From positions 16,534-80,533 of the forward strand of contig CAJUMQ010000009.1 of the NCBI GenBank assembly GCA_910587035.1: a DNA stretch of 64,000 nt. Direction: 5' to 3'. This DNA comes from an uncultured Desulfovibrio sp. (GTDB lineage Bacteria; Desulfobacterota; Desulfovibrionia; Desulfovibrionales; Desulfovibrionaceae). A program made the position numbers and the translations under genes. This document shows, in pieces, positions 63,177 through 64,000 of the stretch (the first letter of the stretch is position 1; the number at the start of each line of letters is the position of its first letter). The notes below the pieces were generated by a model. The model saw only the letters and a list, made by a program, of their open reading frames with translations, had not been told where the DNA came from and searched no databases.

Positions 63177-64000
63177 CTATCCTTCAGACAGCTTTCTGAT
63201 TTCCTCATTCAGAATGCGGGCCACCGCAGTGGCAGCTGCTTTTTCCACCTGAATATTGAAGTTGGGTTCGAGTTCATCCAGCCTCTTTTCCAGGGAATCC
63301 ATGCGGGCCCTTGCGCTTCGCTCACCGGTGGACAGGCGTTTAATGGATTTCTCAACCTCTCCGCCTGCCTGCGGGGCTTTTTCCGCTGCCTCGAGAATGC
63401 TCTTTTCAAGGTGGGCAATCTGCTTCGAGGCCGCCTCGCCATTTTGGGCATATTCAGCCAGTCTGGCTTCAATTGCCGCGCCCGTGGCCGCAGTCTGCTC
63501 CTCCATGGAGGTCAGTCGACCTGACAAGGCGTCCATTTTTGCATCAAGATCTTTTTCCAGGGCATCCAGTCTCGCGATCTTTTCAGCAAGATCTGGCATC
63601 TGGGGTTCAGATGGCAAGTCATTTAGGCGTTTTTCCAGCTCCTCAAGCCTTGTGAGTGTGGCATCACTGTTTTCGGCAAGCGCGGCAAGCCTTGTTTCGA
63701 CATCAGCGGCCATGCCTGCATCATTGGTCTCAAGGGCGGCCAGACGTTTTTCAATCTCTCCGGTCTTTTCGGCTCCTGCATCCGCTCGGGCTGCCAACTC
63801 ATCCAGCCTGGGAGCAGGGTCTGCAAACTGGGGCTGAGCCGGGATCGCTGCCAGGCGTTTTTCCAGCTCCTCAAGCCTTGTGAGTGTTGCATCGCTGTTT
63901 TCGGCAAGCGCGGCAAGCCTTGTTTCGACATCAGCGGCCATGCCGGCATCATTGGTCTCAAGGGCGGCCAGACGTTTTTCAATCTCTCCGGTCTTTTCGG
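63177..64000 (-). CDS. Coiled-coil repeat protein, N-terminus outside window
   Basis: Partial frame of at least 274 codons, open past the right edge. It is alanine/glutamate/leucine-rich with heptad patterning and repeats: units such as ADVETRLAALAENSDATLTR and LEELEKRL recur. At the DNA level 63625 onward and 63853 onward are nearly identical over about 148 bases (the second copy is cut by the edge), giving a 228-base (76-codon) period. The C-terminus is LNEEIRKLSEG. Function unknown; the shared operon with a SPOR gene hints at an envelope or division role. Confidence 0.7.
   Translation of the reverse strand, partial: EKTGEIEKRLAALETNDAGMAADVETRLAALAENSDATLTRLEELEKRLAAIPAQPQFADPAPRLDELAARADAGAEKTGEIEKRLAALETNDAGMAADVETRLAALAENSDATLTRLEELEKRLNDLPSEPQMPDLAEKIARLDALEKDLDAKMDALSGRLTSMEEQTAATGAAIEARLAEYAQNGEAASKQIAHLEKSILEAAEKAPQAGGEVEKSIKRLSTGERSARARMDSLEKRLDELEPNFNIQVEKAAATAVARILNEEIRKLSEG
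63625..64000 (-). repeat. 228-base tandem repeat within the coiled-coil gene
   Basis: Nearly identical blocks start at 63625 and 63853; they differ at only a few positions over the 148 bases visible. The 228-base period is a multiple of three, so copy-number changes keep the frame and would lengthen or shorten the coiled coil. Confidence 0.75.

Noticed and set aside
1..64000. CRISPR arrays, tRNA and rRNA genes
   Set aside because: No regularly spaced repeats and no T-loop or rRNA signatures were seen on either strand when read by eye; a weak tRNA could be missed.

Overview
The window looks like a chromosomal segment of a deltaproteobacterium of the Desulfovibrionales, probably host-associated and urease-positive. 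This is an inference from gene content and order: dnaA-dnaN-gyrB-gyrA with an atypical DnaA N-terminus, a DUF116 gene behind fmt, a Desulfovibrio-type urea transporter, NikR, and an enhancer-binding regulator. No rRNA, tRNA, CRISPR array, intact insertion sequence or prophage is visible. Several genes use GTG or TTG starts.

Layout. 1-7322 (minus): urease operon ureABC-EFG-D, then a urea channel and an MFS transporter cut by the window edge. An inverted repeat separates ureC from ureE, and ureB seems to need a frameshift. 7589-17995 (minus): DUF116-fmt-def, aspS, hisS, purF, a TPR lipoprotein and gyrA. 18072-25282 (minus): small membrane protein, gyrB, dnaN, dnaA and an alanine symporter. 25526-33838: a sigma-54 regulator divergent from a plus-strand run of VKOR-like protein, PpiD-like chaperone, glmS, a papain-fold protein and rimO. 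34122-39122 (minus): PilZ protein, alr, zinc metalloprotease, folE2, nikR and a methyltransferase. 39663-43514 (plus): hypothetical, ribF, PHP phosphatase and rlmD, preceded by a hairpin-rich leader. 52736-64000 (minus): dxr, cdsA, uppS, frr, pyrH, nitroreductase, cobS, rex, comM, lepB, a SPOR protein and a coiled-coil repeat protein cut by the window edge.

The accessory part is 43515-52735, between rlmD and dxr. It is an all-plus-strand cassette, visibly more AT-rich toward its right end. It encodes two small proteins, each made of two copies of the same roughly 45-residue alpha/beta unit, a polytopic membrane protein, a KAP-family P-loop NTPase, a fusion of a uracil-DNA-glycosylase-like domain with WG repeats, two glycine-zipper membrane proteins and a small zinc-ribbon protein. 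No named system with this composition is known to me, and it is the best candidate here for an undescribed (possibly defence) system.

Nickel and urea themes link distant parts: the urea channel, urease with its nickel chaperones (including a UreE with a 14-histidine tail) and NikR. Intergenic regions also hold at least two families of short repeated elements (55780/59655 and 21061/34080).
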